Shown here one piece after another: positions 15,325-24,001 of a DNA stretch of 64,000 nucleotides. The DNA comes from an uncultured Acidimicrobiaceae bacterium. Lineage in GTDB: Bacteria > Actinomycetota > Acidimicrobiia > Spongiisociales > UBA5794. Each line of letters starts with the position of its first letter. Positions within the stretch are counted from its first letter, which is position 1. The notes below the pieces were generated by a model, which was given only the letters and a program-made list of their open reading frames with translations, had not been told where the DNA came from and did no database searches. The position numbers were made by a program, and so were the translations under genes. The DNA is taken from assembly GCA_947258985.1 (NCBI GenBank), contig CAMYKI010000012.1:49364-113363 (forward strand), read 5' to 3'.

Positions 15325-17862
15325 CTAGAAGCTGCCGCTCAGGTACTGATTCACCGTCTCTCTCGAGAAGACGGTCTCGCAAGGGATGCCGTTATTATCG
15401 GCATCCATGCGCGCCGGTGCACCCTCGAGCATCCAGTAGGCAACGGCCACCTCATACTCGAACACATCGTCGGCGAGCCCGAGATCGGCGCATAGTTGCC
15501 CGCTCGGCAGCCCGACAGCCGCGTTGAGGAACGACTCATAGTCCTCGGGGAACACGGTCTCGCACGGTATGCCGTTGCCGTCGGCGTCCATCCGATCCGG
15601 GGCCCCTTCGGCCAGCCAGTAAGGGACCGCAGTCCAGAACGCGTAGCCCATGTCCCGCAGATCGCGGCACAGCAGCCCCGCCTCGATCCCGGTCTTGTTG
15701 CGTGGTGCGGGCGCTTCACCCGCCAGGAATATCTGCTGCCATTCGGGCCGTGGCGGATTGGTTGCCGAATCGAGTTGGGCGCGCCACTCATCATCTGTCA
15801 GCCGCTGCCCGGTGTTCCAGAACTCGTAGTAGGAGTAGACCCCACCGCTCGCCACCTGGAAGTTGCCGTCGTCGTCGGGCACGAGCACGAAGATGTTGTC
15901 CACGTATCCGGTGCCGAGTTCCAACACCGCCACGGCATTGCTCATCACATCGGCGATCAGGGCCGCATGCGAGTCGGGTCCGTTCTCCCAATCGAGGTCG
16001 GCATCCGAGGTCTGCACCCAATAGCCCTCGAGTTGGCCGCCGATCCAGCTGAGCTCCTCGTTGTCCTCCTCGCTGATGGGTAGGCCGGCGAGCTCGTCGC
16101 GGGCAATGCCTCCCAACCAGTTGTAGAAGCGTTCCAGGTCGGTTAGCAGGAGGGAGTACGCCTCCGGCAGAAGCCCACGGTCCTCGAGACCGCGCCGCAT
16201 CAAAGTCGCCACCGAAGCGAGACGTTCGAATGCGACCGGATCCGGCTCCACCCAGTGACGGGGTGGTGGCGGGAGCGCTTCTCCGCCGCCTTCGGCCACG
16301 GCTTGCTTGGTGTAGAGAATCGTGTCGTGTTTCAGTTCTGTGTAGGAGCTGAAGCCTGTCTGGTGAGACTTGGCGTCCCAGGCGGCCGTCTGCATGAAGT
16401 CCGGGTACTCGGCACCCCTTTCCTGCCACATCGGCTGCACCGCCCACAACCAGGCGTCGTACACGGTCGATCCCCAGTCGGCTTCGTCGCGTCCTGCGAT
16501 GAGGTCCTGCATTGCGGCGAGCTGCTCGTCGTAGCCGTCGAAGTCGGTGCCACCAAGCTCCTCCTGGGTGGCCAGCGCCCAATCGGAGCCAAATGCGGCG
16601 GCGAGATCCAGCGGCGAAGCCTCGAACCGCTGATTCACATTGGGCATGACCAGCTGGTCGAAGATGTAGGAGTCGATGACCAGCCGGGCGCCCATGATGC
16701 GTACCGACGCCGCCTCCGGGTTGATCTCGACCGGTCGCATGGCAAGCAATCCCTGGCCGACGGCATCAACGGTCGCCGGAGCGGCGAACACGGTGAGGTC
16801 ACTCCAGCCCGACGGGACCACCTGCTCGACCACGGCGCCCACCTCGAGCGGCGTGTAGTCGTCGGCGGCTCCGACCAACCAGGCCGTGGGTTCGTAGATG
16901 AGCTGCCACTGCTCTACCACCTGCGGGTCCGCCAGCATCACCCGGCTCGCCAGGATGCCAAGCAGGAGTCCGTCGTCGACGAGGAAGGCGTTGTTGCCGA
17001 GCTGAGACATGCCGCGGAAGAAGCGCTCGAGCTCCTCGCTGCGGGTGTAGTGACCGCGCGGGCGGAACAGCGAGTAATCGATCTTGGTGGTGATGAACCC
17101 TGAGTTGGCGTCACCGCCGGTGGTCGGAGACAGAGTTCGTTCGGTGGCTGCCATGATCAGATCCACTTCCGCCTGGGCGAGTGGTCCTATCGGACCGACA
17201 TCGAGTTCCAGCACGGTGGCGGCAGCTTCGTAGAACTGGGTCACCCGGCCGGCGGCTTCGGCGAGATCTGTCCCGGCGAGTTCGTTCTCCTGAGCGCGAG
17301 CGAGTTCTACGAGACGCAGCACCATGTCTTCCAGAACCGGGAGCAGGGTCTGCTGCTCGGTCTCGCGCAGGATCTTGTCGAACGCCAGGTGCCATACGTG
17401 ATAGGCCGTGTCGGTGGTGAGAAAGATGGGCCAGCCGCCGTATTCGGCTCCCTCGTATATGTGGTGAAAGTGGCGGGTCGTGCCCGGGACAACAACGAAG
17501 CCATTTGCCGCCAACTGGCCCTTGGCATCGTTGTTTTCGAGGTAGTCGCCGATCCAGTCCGCCACAAAGACACCGCCGAGGCTGCCGGGTGTAGCGGGGC
17601 CGGCATAGGCGGGCCCGTCCGACAGGAGCGGGATCGAGGCGAGTTGGCCGAACGCTGTCCTTTCGCCCGCGGGGGAGACGATGGGGGGCAGAGTTGTGGT
17701 GTCGGTCTGCGGGAAAGAGGTCGTCGTGGTCGGTTCGGCCGCGGTGGTGGTCGGTTGCTCGGCCGTCGTCGGCGCCGGCGTTGGGGCGGGTTCCTCGTCG
17801 GACGTGCAGGCAGCCGCAAGGAGTGCGAATGCGGCCAGGGAGATGAACAAGCGTTTCACCAC
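15325..17862 (-). CDS. DUF3160 lipoprotein with two C-terminal cysteine/DxDxNG repeats
   Basis: 845 residues. GTG start at 17862 (a second GTG follows at 17859), behind GCGGAGGTCGTG. The signal peptide ends in a lipobox (LLAAAC), followed by a Thr/Pro/Ala-rich linker to about residue 60 and then a long helical DUF3160 domain. The C-terminus carries two tandem modules of about 50 residues, each ending DADxNGIPCETVF and each with an upstream cysteine (LLCRDL, QLCADL), similar to excalibur calcium-binding motifs. Extracellular, membrane-anchored, function unknown. An upstream frame overlaps the first 750 bases; codon pattern and protein quality favour this frame as the real one here. Confidence 0.85.
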   Translation of the reverse strand: MVKRLFISLAAFALLAAACTSDEEPAPTPAPTTAEQPTTTAAEPTTTTSFPQTDTTTLPPIVSPAGERTAFGQLASIPLLSDGPAYAGPATPGSLGGVFVADWIGDYLENNDAKGQLAANGFVVVPGTTRHFHHIYEGAEYGGWPIFLTTDTAYHVWHLAFDKILRETEQQTLLPVLEDMVLRLVELARAQENELAGTDLAEAAGRVTQFYEAAATVLELDVGPIGPLAQAEVDLIMAATERTLSPTTGGDANSGFITTKIDYSLFRPRGHYTRSEELERFFRGMSQLGNNAFLVDDGLLLGILASRVMLADPQVVEQWQLIYEPTAWLVGAADDYTPLEVGAVVEQVVPSGWSDLTVFAAPATVDAVGQGLLAMRPVEINPEAASVRIMGARLVIDSYIFDQLVMPNVNQRFEASPLDLAAAFGSDWALATQEELGGTDFDGYDEQLAAMQDLIAGRDEADWGSTVYDAWLWAVQPMWQERGAEYPDFMQTAAWDAKSHQTGFSSYTELKHDTILYTKQAVAEGGGEALPPPPRHWVEPDPVAFERLASVATLMRRGLEDRGLLPEAYSLLLTDLERFYNWLGGIARDELAGLPISEEDNEELSWIGGQLEGYWVQTSDADLDWENGPDSHAALIADVMSNAVAVLELGTGYVDNIFVLVPDDDGNFQVASGGVYSYYEFWNTGQRLTDDEWRAQLDSATNPPRPEWQQIFLAGEAPAPRNKTGIEAGLLCRDLRDMGYAFWTAVPYWLAEGAPDRMDADGNGIPCETVFPEDYESFLNAAVGLPSGQLCADLGLADDVFEYEVAVAYWMLEGAPARMDADNNGIPCETVFSRETVNQYLSGSF

Positions 17863-19342
17863 GACCTCCGCTGTTGAGTGATCCTAAGGCTAGGACCCAT
17901 CGGTCGAAGCCCCTAGCCAAGAAACGTTCGAACTGCCCCCGCGGTTTCCGGGTTTTGGGGATGTCCGGCGCCGTGTCGAAACCGAAGCCGTTCCATTCCC
18001 ACGCGCCACCGGCGACCACGGTTGGGTGGTCGAGCTGGTCGTGTACGACGGCGATGGACCCGTCACAAACCACTAATCCGGCGACGGGCATCACGACCGT
18101 CCCCGCTACCCAGATCTCGGTGAAGTCGTCCGGGTCGTAGACGCCGACATGGGCACTACGCCCGGCGGCATCGGACCACTGCACATCGGGGCGAAGCTCG
18201 TTGAGAGGGGTTGGCTGGAAGGGCCGCCGAAACGAAACAACGAGATTGGTGCTCCCATCGCCGGTCACATCACCCCCGGCGACCGCCTGCAAGTCGCCAT
18301 ACGAAAACTCAGCGACATCGACGGGCTCAATTGGCTGCGCGACTGCATCCCGGGCGAGATTCCACCAGGAACCATGCAGCCACACGGCGTCCTGCTCGGG
18401 CGGCAGCCACTGAACGAATTCGACACGCCGATCGGGGTGCTCGGTCAAGCCGACGCGGTAGGCGATGACCCCGTTGCGGCCTGCCATGACCTCGAGGATC
18501 GCTCCTTCGGTTCGGTCCCGACCGGACTGATCAAACAAGAAGTTGCCCAGCGAGGTGGCCGCGATCATCGGGCGCGCCTCGAGTAGGCGCACCGGCTGCA
18601 CGACGTGAGCTCCGTGTCCCCAAACCACGTCGGCTCCCGCGGTGTCGAGGGCTTCCGAGATCTCAACCATGCCCGGATCACTCACAGGGAGGTATTCAGT
18701 TCCGCCGTGGACCGAAACCACCACGACGTCGACCCTCGGCCGCAGATGGCGCACCGCAGCAATGGCTTCCGCTTCGTCCCAGTTGGCAACTCCTGGGCCC
18801 GTCCCCGCAGGTGTGCCGACTCCTGTGGCGTCAAAGGCGAGGAACCCCACTGAGAGATCACTCCTCACGATGGTTGGGGCGACCGCGTCGCGATGTGTAG
18901 CCCCCGCCCCGACGGTCTTCATCCCGGCACCCTCGACAGCGGTGATCGTGTCGAGCAACCCCGCCGGTCCGGCGTCCGTGCTGTGATTGTTGGGCAGCGA
19001 CATGACATCGAACCCCGCCGCTGCCAGCACCGCCGCAGTCGAGGGATCCGCTTCCAGCATGTTCTCGTTTGGCGACGTATGGGGTTCATCGGTCAACGGT
19101 GACTCGAGGTTGGCGCCGACGACATCGGCCGCATCGAGAAGATGCCGCACTCCGGCGAAGACCCCGTCAGGGTCGGCCTGCATCACCCCGGCCACTCCGC
19201 GCCCGGTCATGACATCACCCACGAGCAGAATCCGCACAGTCGGCCCTTCGACCGGAGGAGGCTGGGTCACCGGCATCTGATTGATCTTGCCGCAACCCGC
19301 CACCAGCAACAGGCTGCAAAGGAGTCCGCTCAGAGTCCGCAT
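17111..19342 (-). CDS. CapA-like lipoprotein; reading frame runs 752 bases into the next gene (possible frameshift)
   Basis: The open frame encodes 743 residues, but only about the first 480 look real. A lipobox (LLLVAGC) starts the protein; residues about 37-290 are a CapA/PGA_cap metallophosphatase-like domain (ILLVGDVMTGRGV, NLESPLTD, LPNNHSTDAG, VVSVHGGTEY, WGHGAHVVQ, ATSLGNFLFDQ). A C-terminal FG-GAP-like stretch (GGDVTGDGSTNLVV) follows. After FERFLARGFDRW (near 17910) the sequence becomes the arginine-rich shadow of the DUF3160 gene. A one-base change around the G run at 17936-17942 would bring in a stop at 17913-17915 or 17890-17892, just before the DUF3160 start. Related domains act in polyglutamate capsule synthesis; the role here is unknown. 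Confidence 0.7.
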   Translation of the reverse strand: MRTLSGLLCSLLLVAGCGKINQMPVTQPPPVEGPTVRILLVGDVMTGRGVAGVMQADPDGVFAGVRHLLDAADVVGANLESPLTDEPHTSPNENMLEADPSTAAVLAAAGFDVMSLPNNHSTDAGPAGLLDTITAVEGAGMKTVGAGATHRDAVAPTIVRSDLSVGFLAFDATGVGTPAGTGPGVANWDEAEAIAAVRHLRPRVDVVVVSVHGGTEYLPVSDPGMVEISEALDTAGADVVWGHGAHVVQPVRLLEARPMIAATSLGNFLFDQSGRDRTEGAILEVMAGRNGVIAYRVGLTEHPDRRVEFVQWLPPEQDAVWLHGSWWNLARDAVAQPIEPVDVAEFSYGDLQAVAGGDVTGDGSTNLVVSFRRPFQPTPLNELRPDVQWSDAAGRSAHVGVYDPDDFTEIWVAGTVVMPVAGLVVCDGSIAVVHDQLDHPTVVAGGAWEWNGFGFDTAPDIPKTRKPRGQFERFLARGFDRWVLALGSLNSGGRGETLVHLPGRIRTPCGCLHVRRGTRPNAGADDGRATDHHRGRTDHDDLFPADRHHNSAPHRLPRGRKDSVRPTRLDPAPVGRARLCRPRYTRQPRRCLCGGLDRRLPRKQRCQGPVGGKWLRCCPGHDPPLSPHIRGSRIRRLAHLSHHRHGLSRMAPGVRQDPARDRAADPAPGSGRHGAASRRTRSRSGERTRRDRSRRSRRPGDPVLRSCRHRAGTRCRSDRTTRPGGSGSDHGSHRTNSVSDHRR

Positions 19343-19409
19343 CAGTCCATTGTCGCCGACGCAGCGCCCTAGCCGCTGTGATCCGTCGGCCGTCGTGAGA
19401 TACTCGCGT

Positions 19410-20381
19410 ATGCGATTAGTTGTCTATGGAGCCGGTGCGGTCGGCGGTGTTGTTGGCGTCCAACTCCATCGAGCCGGGTACGACGTCACCCTCGTAGCCA
19501 GAGGTCCGCACCTGCAGGCGATGCAGCAGGGCGGGCTGGTGCTCGAAACGCCAATGGAACGAGTGACCGTCGACATCCCCGCCGTCGACCGCATCTCGAG
19601 GGCGGGAGTCGATCGGGACACCGTTGTTCTGTTGACGATGAAATCGCAAGACACGGCCGACGCTCTCGACGAACTGCGTCAGGTTGCCGGGCGTACGACC
19701 CCGGTGGTCTGCATCCAGAACGGCGTCGAAAACGAGCGCATGGCTCTTCGTTGTTTTCCGAACGTCTACGGCGTCTCTGTGATGTGTCCGTGTGCGTTCC
19801 TCGAGCCGGGGATCGTTCAGGCCTACTCCGCACCTGTGACGGGAATCCTGGACATCGGCAGGTACCCAGCGGGTACAGACGAAACCTGTGAGGCGGTCGC
19901 CGTCGCGTTATCCGAGGCCACCTTCGTTTCCGAGGCAAGGCCCGACATCATGCGCTGGAAGTACGGCAAGCTGATCCGCAATCTACGCAACGCCATCGAG
20001 GCGGCGTGTGGTCCGCAGGCCAGGGATGGACGCATCCGTGAGATGGTGACTCAAGAGGCAGAACAGGTCCTTGCGGCAGCCGGGATCGACTACATCTCCG
20101 AGGATGAAGACCGGGCCCGGCGCGGCGACATTCTTACGCCCGGAAGCATCGCCGGTGCCAAACGACCCGGTGGCTCGGTATGGCAGAGCATTGCCAGGAA
20201 CGTCGGTTCTGTCGAGACCGACTACCTCAGCGGCCACATCGTTCTGCTGGGGCGGCTCACCGGGATCGCAACGCCGGCCAACGCCATCCTTCAGCAGCTG
20301 GGCGCCGAGCTGGCGGCGGGCACTCGAGCCCCACGCAGTGTCGATGAGGCGGGCTTTCTCGAGATCCTCGCAGGGCGGTGA
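19410..20381 (+). CDS. 2-dehydropantoate 2-reductase family protein (ApbA/PanE)
   Basis: 323 residues from ATG 19410. The Rossmann loop VVYGAGAVGG lies at the N-terminus, MKSQDT and CIQNGVENE follow the usual ketopantoate reductase order, and the C-terminal catalytic region has KYGKLIRNLRNAIEA with the conserved lysine. It would reduce ketopantoate with NADPH for coenzyme A synthesis, though many paralogues of this family act on other oxo acids. A Ub/Mut7-C gene follows eight bases later. Confidence 0.85.
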   Translation: MRLVVYGAGAVGGVVGVQLHRAGYDVTLVARGPHLQAMQQGGLVLETPMERVTVDIPAVDRISRAGVDRDTVVLLTMKSQDTADALDELRQVAGRTTPVVCIQNGVENERMALRCFPNVYGVSVMCPCAFLEPGIVQAYSAPVTGILDIGRYPAGTDETCEAVAVALSEATFVSEARPDIMRWKYGKLIRNLRNAIEAACGPQARDGRIREMVTQEAEQVLAAAGIDYISEDEDRARRGDILTPGSIAGAKRPGGSVWQSIARNVGSVETDYLSGHIVLLGRLTGIATPANAILQQLGAELAAGTRAPRSVDEAGFLEILAGR

Positions 20382-20388
20382 GCGCGCC

Positions 20389-21141
20389 GTGTCGTTTCCC
20401 GAGGCGACATACAGGTTCTTCGGAGACTTGATCGACCTCCTCAACGACCAACCTCCCTCCGGGATCGTCGTCCGTACCTTCGACGAGTCACCCGGGGTGA
20501 AGGATCAGATAGAGGCCTGCGGGGTGCCGCACACGGAGGTCGACTTGATCCTTGCCAACGGCGAGCCTGTCGGGTTCGACCATCGGGTTGTGAACGGTGA
20601 TGTGATCAGCGTGTACCCGCGCTTCGAGTCGCTGGATATCTCGACGGTGTCGCGGGTGCGCTCCGAACCGCTGCCCGAGACATTGTTTCTGGTCGACATC
20701 AACCTCGGCAAACTCGCCAAGTACCTTCGGCTGCTCGGGTTTGATGCGCTGGCCGACGGGAATCTCGAGGATGCCGAGCTTGCCACGACCTCGGTCGAGC
20801 AGGGTCGCATCTTGCTCACAAGGGATCGGCCGCTGCTGAAACGGGCCATCGTGACCCACGGCTACCTGGTGCGCTCTACTGAACCTGCGAGACAGATTGT
20901 CGAGGTTCTCCGACGATTCGACCTCGCAGGTTCCGTCGATCCGTTCTCGCGATGTATGGAATGCAACGGCTTAGTCCGCTCTGTGGAGAAGCGAGACATT
21001 GAGCATCTGCTCGAACCGCTCACCCGCAAGCATTTCAACGACTTCACCCAGTGCGAAGGCTGCGGACGGGTCTTCTGGCGCGGGTCACACTTCAACCGGC
21101 TGCGCAACGTCATCGATGAGACCCTGGCGAACTTGGCCTGA
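20389..21141 (+). CDS. Ubiquitin-like/Mut7-C fusion protein (predicted PIN-like RNase)
   Basis: 250 residues from GTG 20389. The N-terminal 85 residues look like the Ub-Mut7C (ThiS/MoaD-like) beta-grasp domain, ending VVNGDVISVYPRF. From about residue 95 the Mut7-C domain follows: FLVDINLGKLAKYLRLLGFD, ILLTRDRPLLKR, then two zinc-knuckle pairs CMEC and CEGC and a C-terminal FWRGSHFNRL. Mut7-C is a PIN-related fold predicted to have RNase activity; partners are unknown. Coupled to the panE-like gene. Confidence 0.85.
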   Translation: MSFPEATYRFFGDLIDLLNDQPPSGIVVRTFDESPGVKDQIEACGVPHTEVDLILANGEPVGFDHRVVNGDVISVYPRFESLDISTVSRVRSEPLPETLFLVDINLGKLAKYLRLLGFDALADGNLEDAELATTSVEQGRILLTRDRPLLKRAIVTHGYLVRSTEPARQIVEVLRRFDLAGSVDPFSRCMECNGLVRSVEKRDIEHLLEPLTRKHFNDFTQCEGCGRVFWRGSHFNRLRNVIDETLANLA

Positions 21142-21186
21142 TCCAGGACTGCGATACTGGTTCCGTCGGCCCTAAGGAACAGCGCA

Positions 21187-21897
21187 GTGGACGTGAGTAT
21201 CGCCGGTTCGCGCGGAGACATGCCGCTCTATGTCGGCGTTCCAGATGGCGAAGGCCCGTGGCCCGGGGTGGTGGTTGTCTCCGACGCCCTGGGGATGACG
21301 ACCGATCTCTGCAATCAGGTGGATTGGCTGGCGGGTGAGGGCTACCTGGCCGCGGCACCGAACCTCTACTACTGGGGTGGCCGGGGACGTTGCCTGTTCA
21401 CCACGATGCGTCAGTTCCTCTCCGGCGAGGGCCAGGTGTACGACGATCTCGAAGCGGTGCGGCGTTGGCTACTAGAACACGATATGTGTAGCAGCAAGGT
21501 CGGGGTCATCGGTTTCTGCCTCGGCGGCGGCTTTGCTTTGCTTCTTGCCGGCATGGGTGGATACGACGCGGCAAGCGCCAACTACGGCGGGCTCACCAAA
21601 AAGTCGCTGGCGACTCTTGCCAACGCCTGCCCGGTTGTCGGCAGCTACGGCGCCCTCGACAAGGCTCTGAGCAAAGAGCCGAGGCGGATCGCAGACACGC
21701 TGTCGGCCAACTCGATTCCCTATGACGTGAAGGTCTACGCCAATGCCGGGCACGGGTTTCTCAGCGATCACGTGGACGAGGAGGTCCCGGCCTGGGCGAT
21801 GATCATGGGCAAGCTCTCCACCAATGAATATCACGAGCCGTCGGCGACGGATGCGAGGGGCCGTATCGTGGCGTTCTTCAACGAGCACTTGGCCTGA
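21187..21897 (+). CDS. Dienelactone hydrolase family protein
   Basis: 236 residues from GTG 21187. An alpha/beta hydrolase of the DLH type: strand PGVVVVSDALGM, nucleophile elbow GFCLGGGFALL with cysteine in the nucleophile position as in true dienelactone hydrolases, and the histidine in NAGHGFLSDH. Cytosolic; substrate unknown (lactones or esters). Forms a same-strand run with the genes on both sides. Confidence 0.87.
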   Translation: MDVSIAGSRGDMPLYVGVPDGEGPWPGVVVVSDALGMTTDLCNQVDWLAGEGYLAAAPNLYYWGGRGRCLFTTMRQFLSGEGQVYDDLEAVRRWLLEHDMCSSKVGVIGFCLGGGFALLLAGMGGYDAASANYGGLTKKSLATLANACPVVGSYGALDKALSKEPRRIADTLSANSIPYDVKVYANAGHGFLSDHVDEEVPAWAMIMGKLSTNEYHEPSATDARGRIVAFFNEHLA

Positions 21898-21912
21898 GAG
21901 AGGGTTGCAGGG

Positions 21913-22914
21913 GTGACGACGAAGCTCGGCGTGATCGACTGGCTGCTCGAGAGTGAGGAGCCGTGGACTCGGTATCGCACGCTGATTGATATTGCCGACC
22001 GTCCCGACGACGACCCCGAGGTGATCGACGCCCGCCACGAGATGCTCGAGCATCCCGCAGTACTCGGGCTGATCCGGCAGTCTGCTTCCTGGCCCGCCTA
22101 CCCGCTGAAGCGACACAACGATGCCGCTCATCCGCTGTACGCGATCAGCACGCTGGCCGACTTCGGCCTCCAGCGGGAGGATCTCGAAATCGCTGAGATA
22201 GCCGGATTGGTGATGGCGCACTTCGACGGCGACGGCTTCGAGACGCTGCTCTGGCTGCCTCGATTCCTCACCAAACAAGAAGACGTCGAAGCATGGAGTT
22301 GGATGTTGTGTGACTCTCCGACACTGCTGCACTCCTTGCTCGCCTTCGGCTACGGAGACGAACCATCGGTCCGACAAGCTGTGACCGCCCTCGCCGGCAG
22401 AGTCGCCGACAACGGATGGCGATGCGGCGCAGCCGAAGGCTTGCCCAAATTCTCAGGACCCGGGCGAAAGGACGACACGTGTCCCATCGCCACCATCTAC
22501 TCGCTCAAGGCGCTCTCGATGGTCCCGGAATTGCGCGACTCGACAATCACGGCCAGCGGCATCGAGGCAATCCTCTCCCACTGGGAACATCAGCAGGAAC
22601 TCAAGCTGAGATTGTTCGGGATCGGCACCGACTTCCGCAAGCTCAAATATCCCTACGTCTGGTACGACATCCTGCACGTCAGTGACGTCATCAGCCGTTT
22701 CCCGGCCGGCCGCAACGACGACAGGTTCGCCGAGATGGTGAGTCAGATCGAGGTGCAGGCCGATGAAGATGGTCGCTACACCGCAGGTTCGATGTATCGA
22801 GCATGGAAAGGGTGGAGCTTCGCCGAAAAGAGCGTGCCGTCGCCGTTCCTCACCATGCTGGTGAAGCGCATCCAGGCTCGGATGGCCTCGGGGACCGCTG
22901 GACCAATGTCGTGA
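21913..22914 (+). CDS. Uncharacterised protein, probable alpha/alpha-toroid fold
   Basis: 333 residues from GTG 21913, 15 bases after the preceding stop and behind GAGAGGGTTG. The protein is built of regularly spaced amphipathic helices (YAISTLADFGL, LLHSLLAFGYG, IYSLKALSMVP, WYDILHVSDVISRF), reminiscent of prenyltransferase/terpene cyclase toroids. No DxDD or QW motif is seen, so a cyclase function is not supported. The conserved-looking cysteine in DTCPIATIYS may matter. No signal peptide; cytosolic; function unknown. Confidence 0.65.
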   Translation: MTTKLGVIDWLLESEEPWTRYRTLIDIADRPDDDPEVIDARHEMLEHPAVLGLIRQSASWPAYPLKRHNDAAHPLYAISTLADFGLQREDLEIAEIAGLVMAHFDGDGFETLLWLPRFLTKQEDVEAWSWMLCDSPTLLHSLLAFGYGDEPSVRQAVTALAGRVADNGWRCGAAEGLPKFSGPGRKDDTCPIATIYSLKALSMVPELRDSTITASGIEAILSHWEHQQELKLRLFGIGTDFRKLKYPYVWYDILHVSDVISRFPAGRNDDRFAEMVSQIEVQADEDGRYTAGSMYRAWKGWSFAEKSVPSPFLTMLVKRIQARMASGTAGPMS

Positions 22915-22999
22915 GGGCTCAGCACTACAACCAGGGCTAGGTGGTCTTTCAGGGTGATTCCCCATGGCGCGACCCGACCGTGGTGTCGATCATTGCCCC

Positions 23000-24001
23000 A
23001 TGAACCGCACTACCGCGATCCGTCGGACGAGAACTGCCGCCTTTGTGTTCCTCTCGGCGTTGCTGATGGTGACTGCCTCGGAACGCGTTTACTGGTACCT
23101 GGGCGGAGCGAATCTCGAGTCGATCTTCGCTATCGCCGGGTTCTACGTACTGCCGACGCTCGCTGCCCTCTGGGCAATCGGAAGCGGGCCATCGAACCGG
23201 CTCCACCAGATGATCCTTGCCGGAGCCATATTCGGCTTCGTAGTGGAAGGCGTGCTCACACCGGTGATCTACGAGGACGGTCCGCTACCCGTCATGGCCG
23301 CCCTCTTCGTCGGCTGGCATGGCTTGTTCAGTGTCGTCGGGTTCTGGTATCTGACCAGGCGGTGGCTGCTTGCCGGGCGGCGTCGCCTCCTCGCGGCGAG
23401 CGCAACTGCGATGGGCGCCTATTGGGGCGTCTGGTCGCTGGGATATCGCCTGCCGAGCGCCTTCGAGGATTTTGAGGAGCCGTTTGAGGTCATGGGACCG
23501 GGCGACTTCGCTGTGTATGCGCTCACCGTTGGTGGCGTCTTCGCTCTCGGCCACTATCTGATCGGTTTTGTGTGGCCGGAGAGATTTGCTCCCGGCAAGT
23601 GGGGGAGACGGAGCATTGCGCTGTTGCTTCTGGGGTACGGCGCACTTGCGGTTCTTCCTGTGGTCCCCTGGGCGCCGGTCAAGTTTGCGATTCTGGTTGG
23701 GGGATCCGTCTGGTTGTTACGGCGCAGCCGGGGAGCTACCCCGGGTGAGCCGACTGCGATCGAGGCGTTGCAGGGCCACGCAAGCCCCCGTGACTTTGCT
23801 CTACTCATGCTCATGCCGGTAGCTGCCGCGGTGTCCTATGCGGTCGGGTGGTCGTTTGACCCCGGTGACACGCTCGTCGAAGGGATCTTCACGACGTTCT
23901 CGATCGGGCAGGTGATTGCCGGGCTGGTCGCGTTTGTCTGGGCGGCTCGTCGGTCGTTGCGGCGTACCAACCAGGAGCCGGCATTCTCAAACGTCGAGTA
24001 G
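23000..24001 (+). CDS. Multi-pass integral membrane protein, unknown function
   Basis: 333 residues from ATG 23000. About nine hydrophobic segments are visible, beginning TAAFVFLSALLMVTA and IFAIAGFYVLPTLAALWAIG and ending FSIGQVIAGLVAFVWAA. Between them lies a short acidic loop (PSAFEDFEEPFEV). The frame is open 12 codons upstream, but the chosen start gives a normal positive-inside N-terminus. No family recognised. Its 3' end overlaps the convergent APH-like gene by 15 bases. Confidence 0.7.
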   Translation: MNRTTAIRRTRTAAFVFLSALLMVTASERVYWYLGGANLESIFAIAGFYVLPTLAALWAIGSGPSNRLHQMILAGAIFGFVVEGVLTPVIYEDGPLPVMAALFVGWHGLFSVVGFWYLTRRWLLAGRRRLLAASATAMGAYWGVWSLGYRLPSAFEDFEEPFEVMGPGDFAVYALTVGGVFALGHYLIGFVWPERFAPGKWGRRSIALLLLGYGALAVLPVVPWAPVKFAILVGGSVWLLRRSRGATPGEPTAIEALQGHASPRDFALLMLMPVAAAVSYAVGWSFDPGDTLVEGIFTTFSIGQVIAGLVAFVWAARRSLRRTNQEPAFSNVE

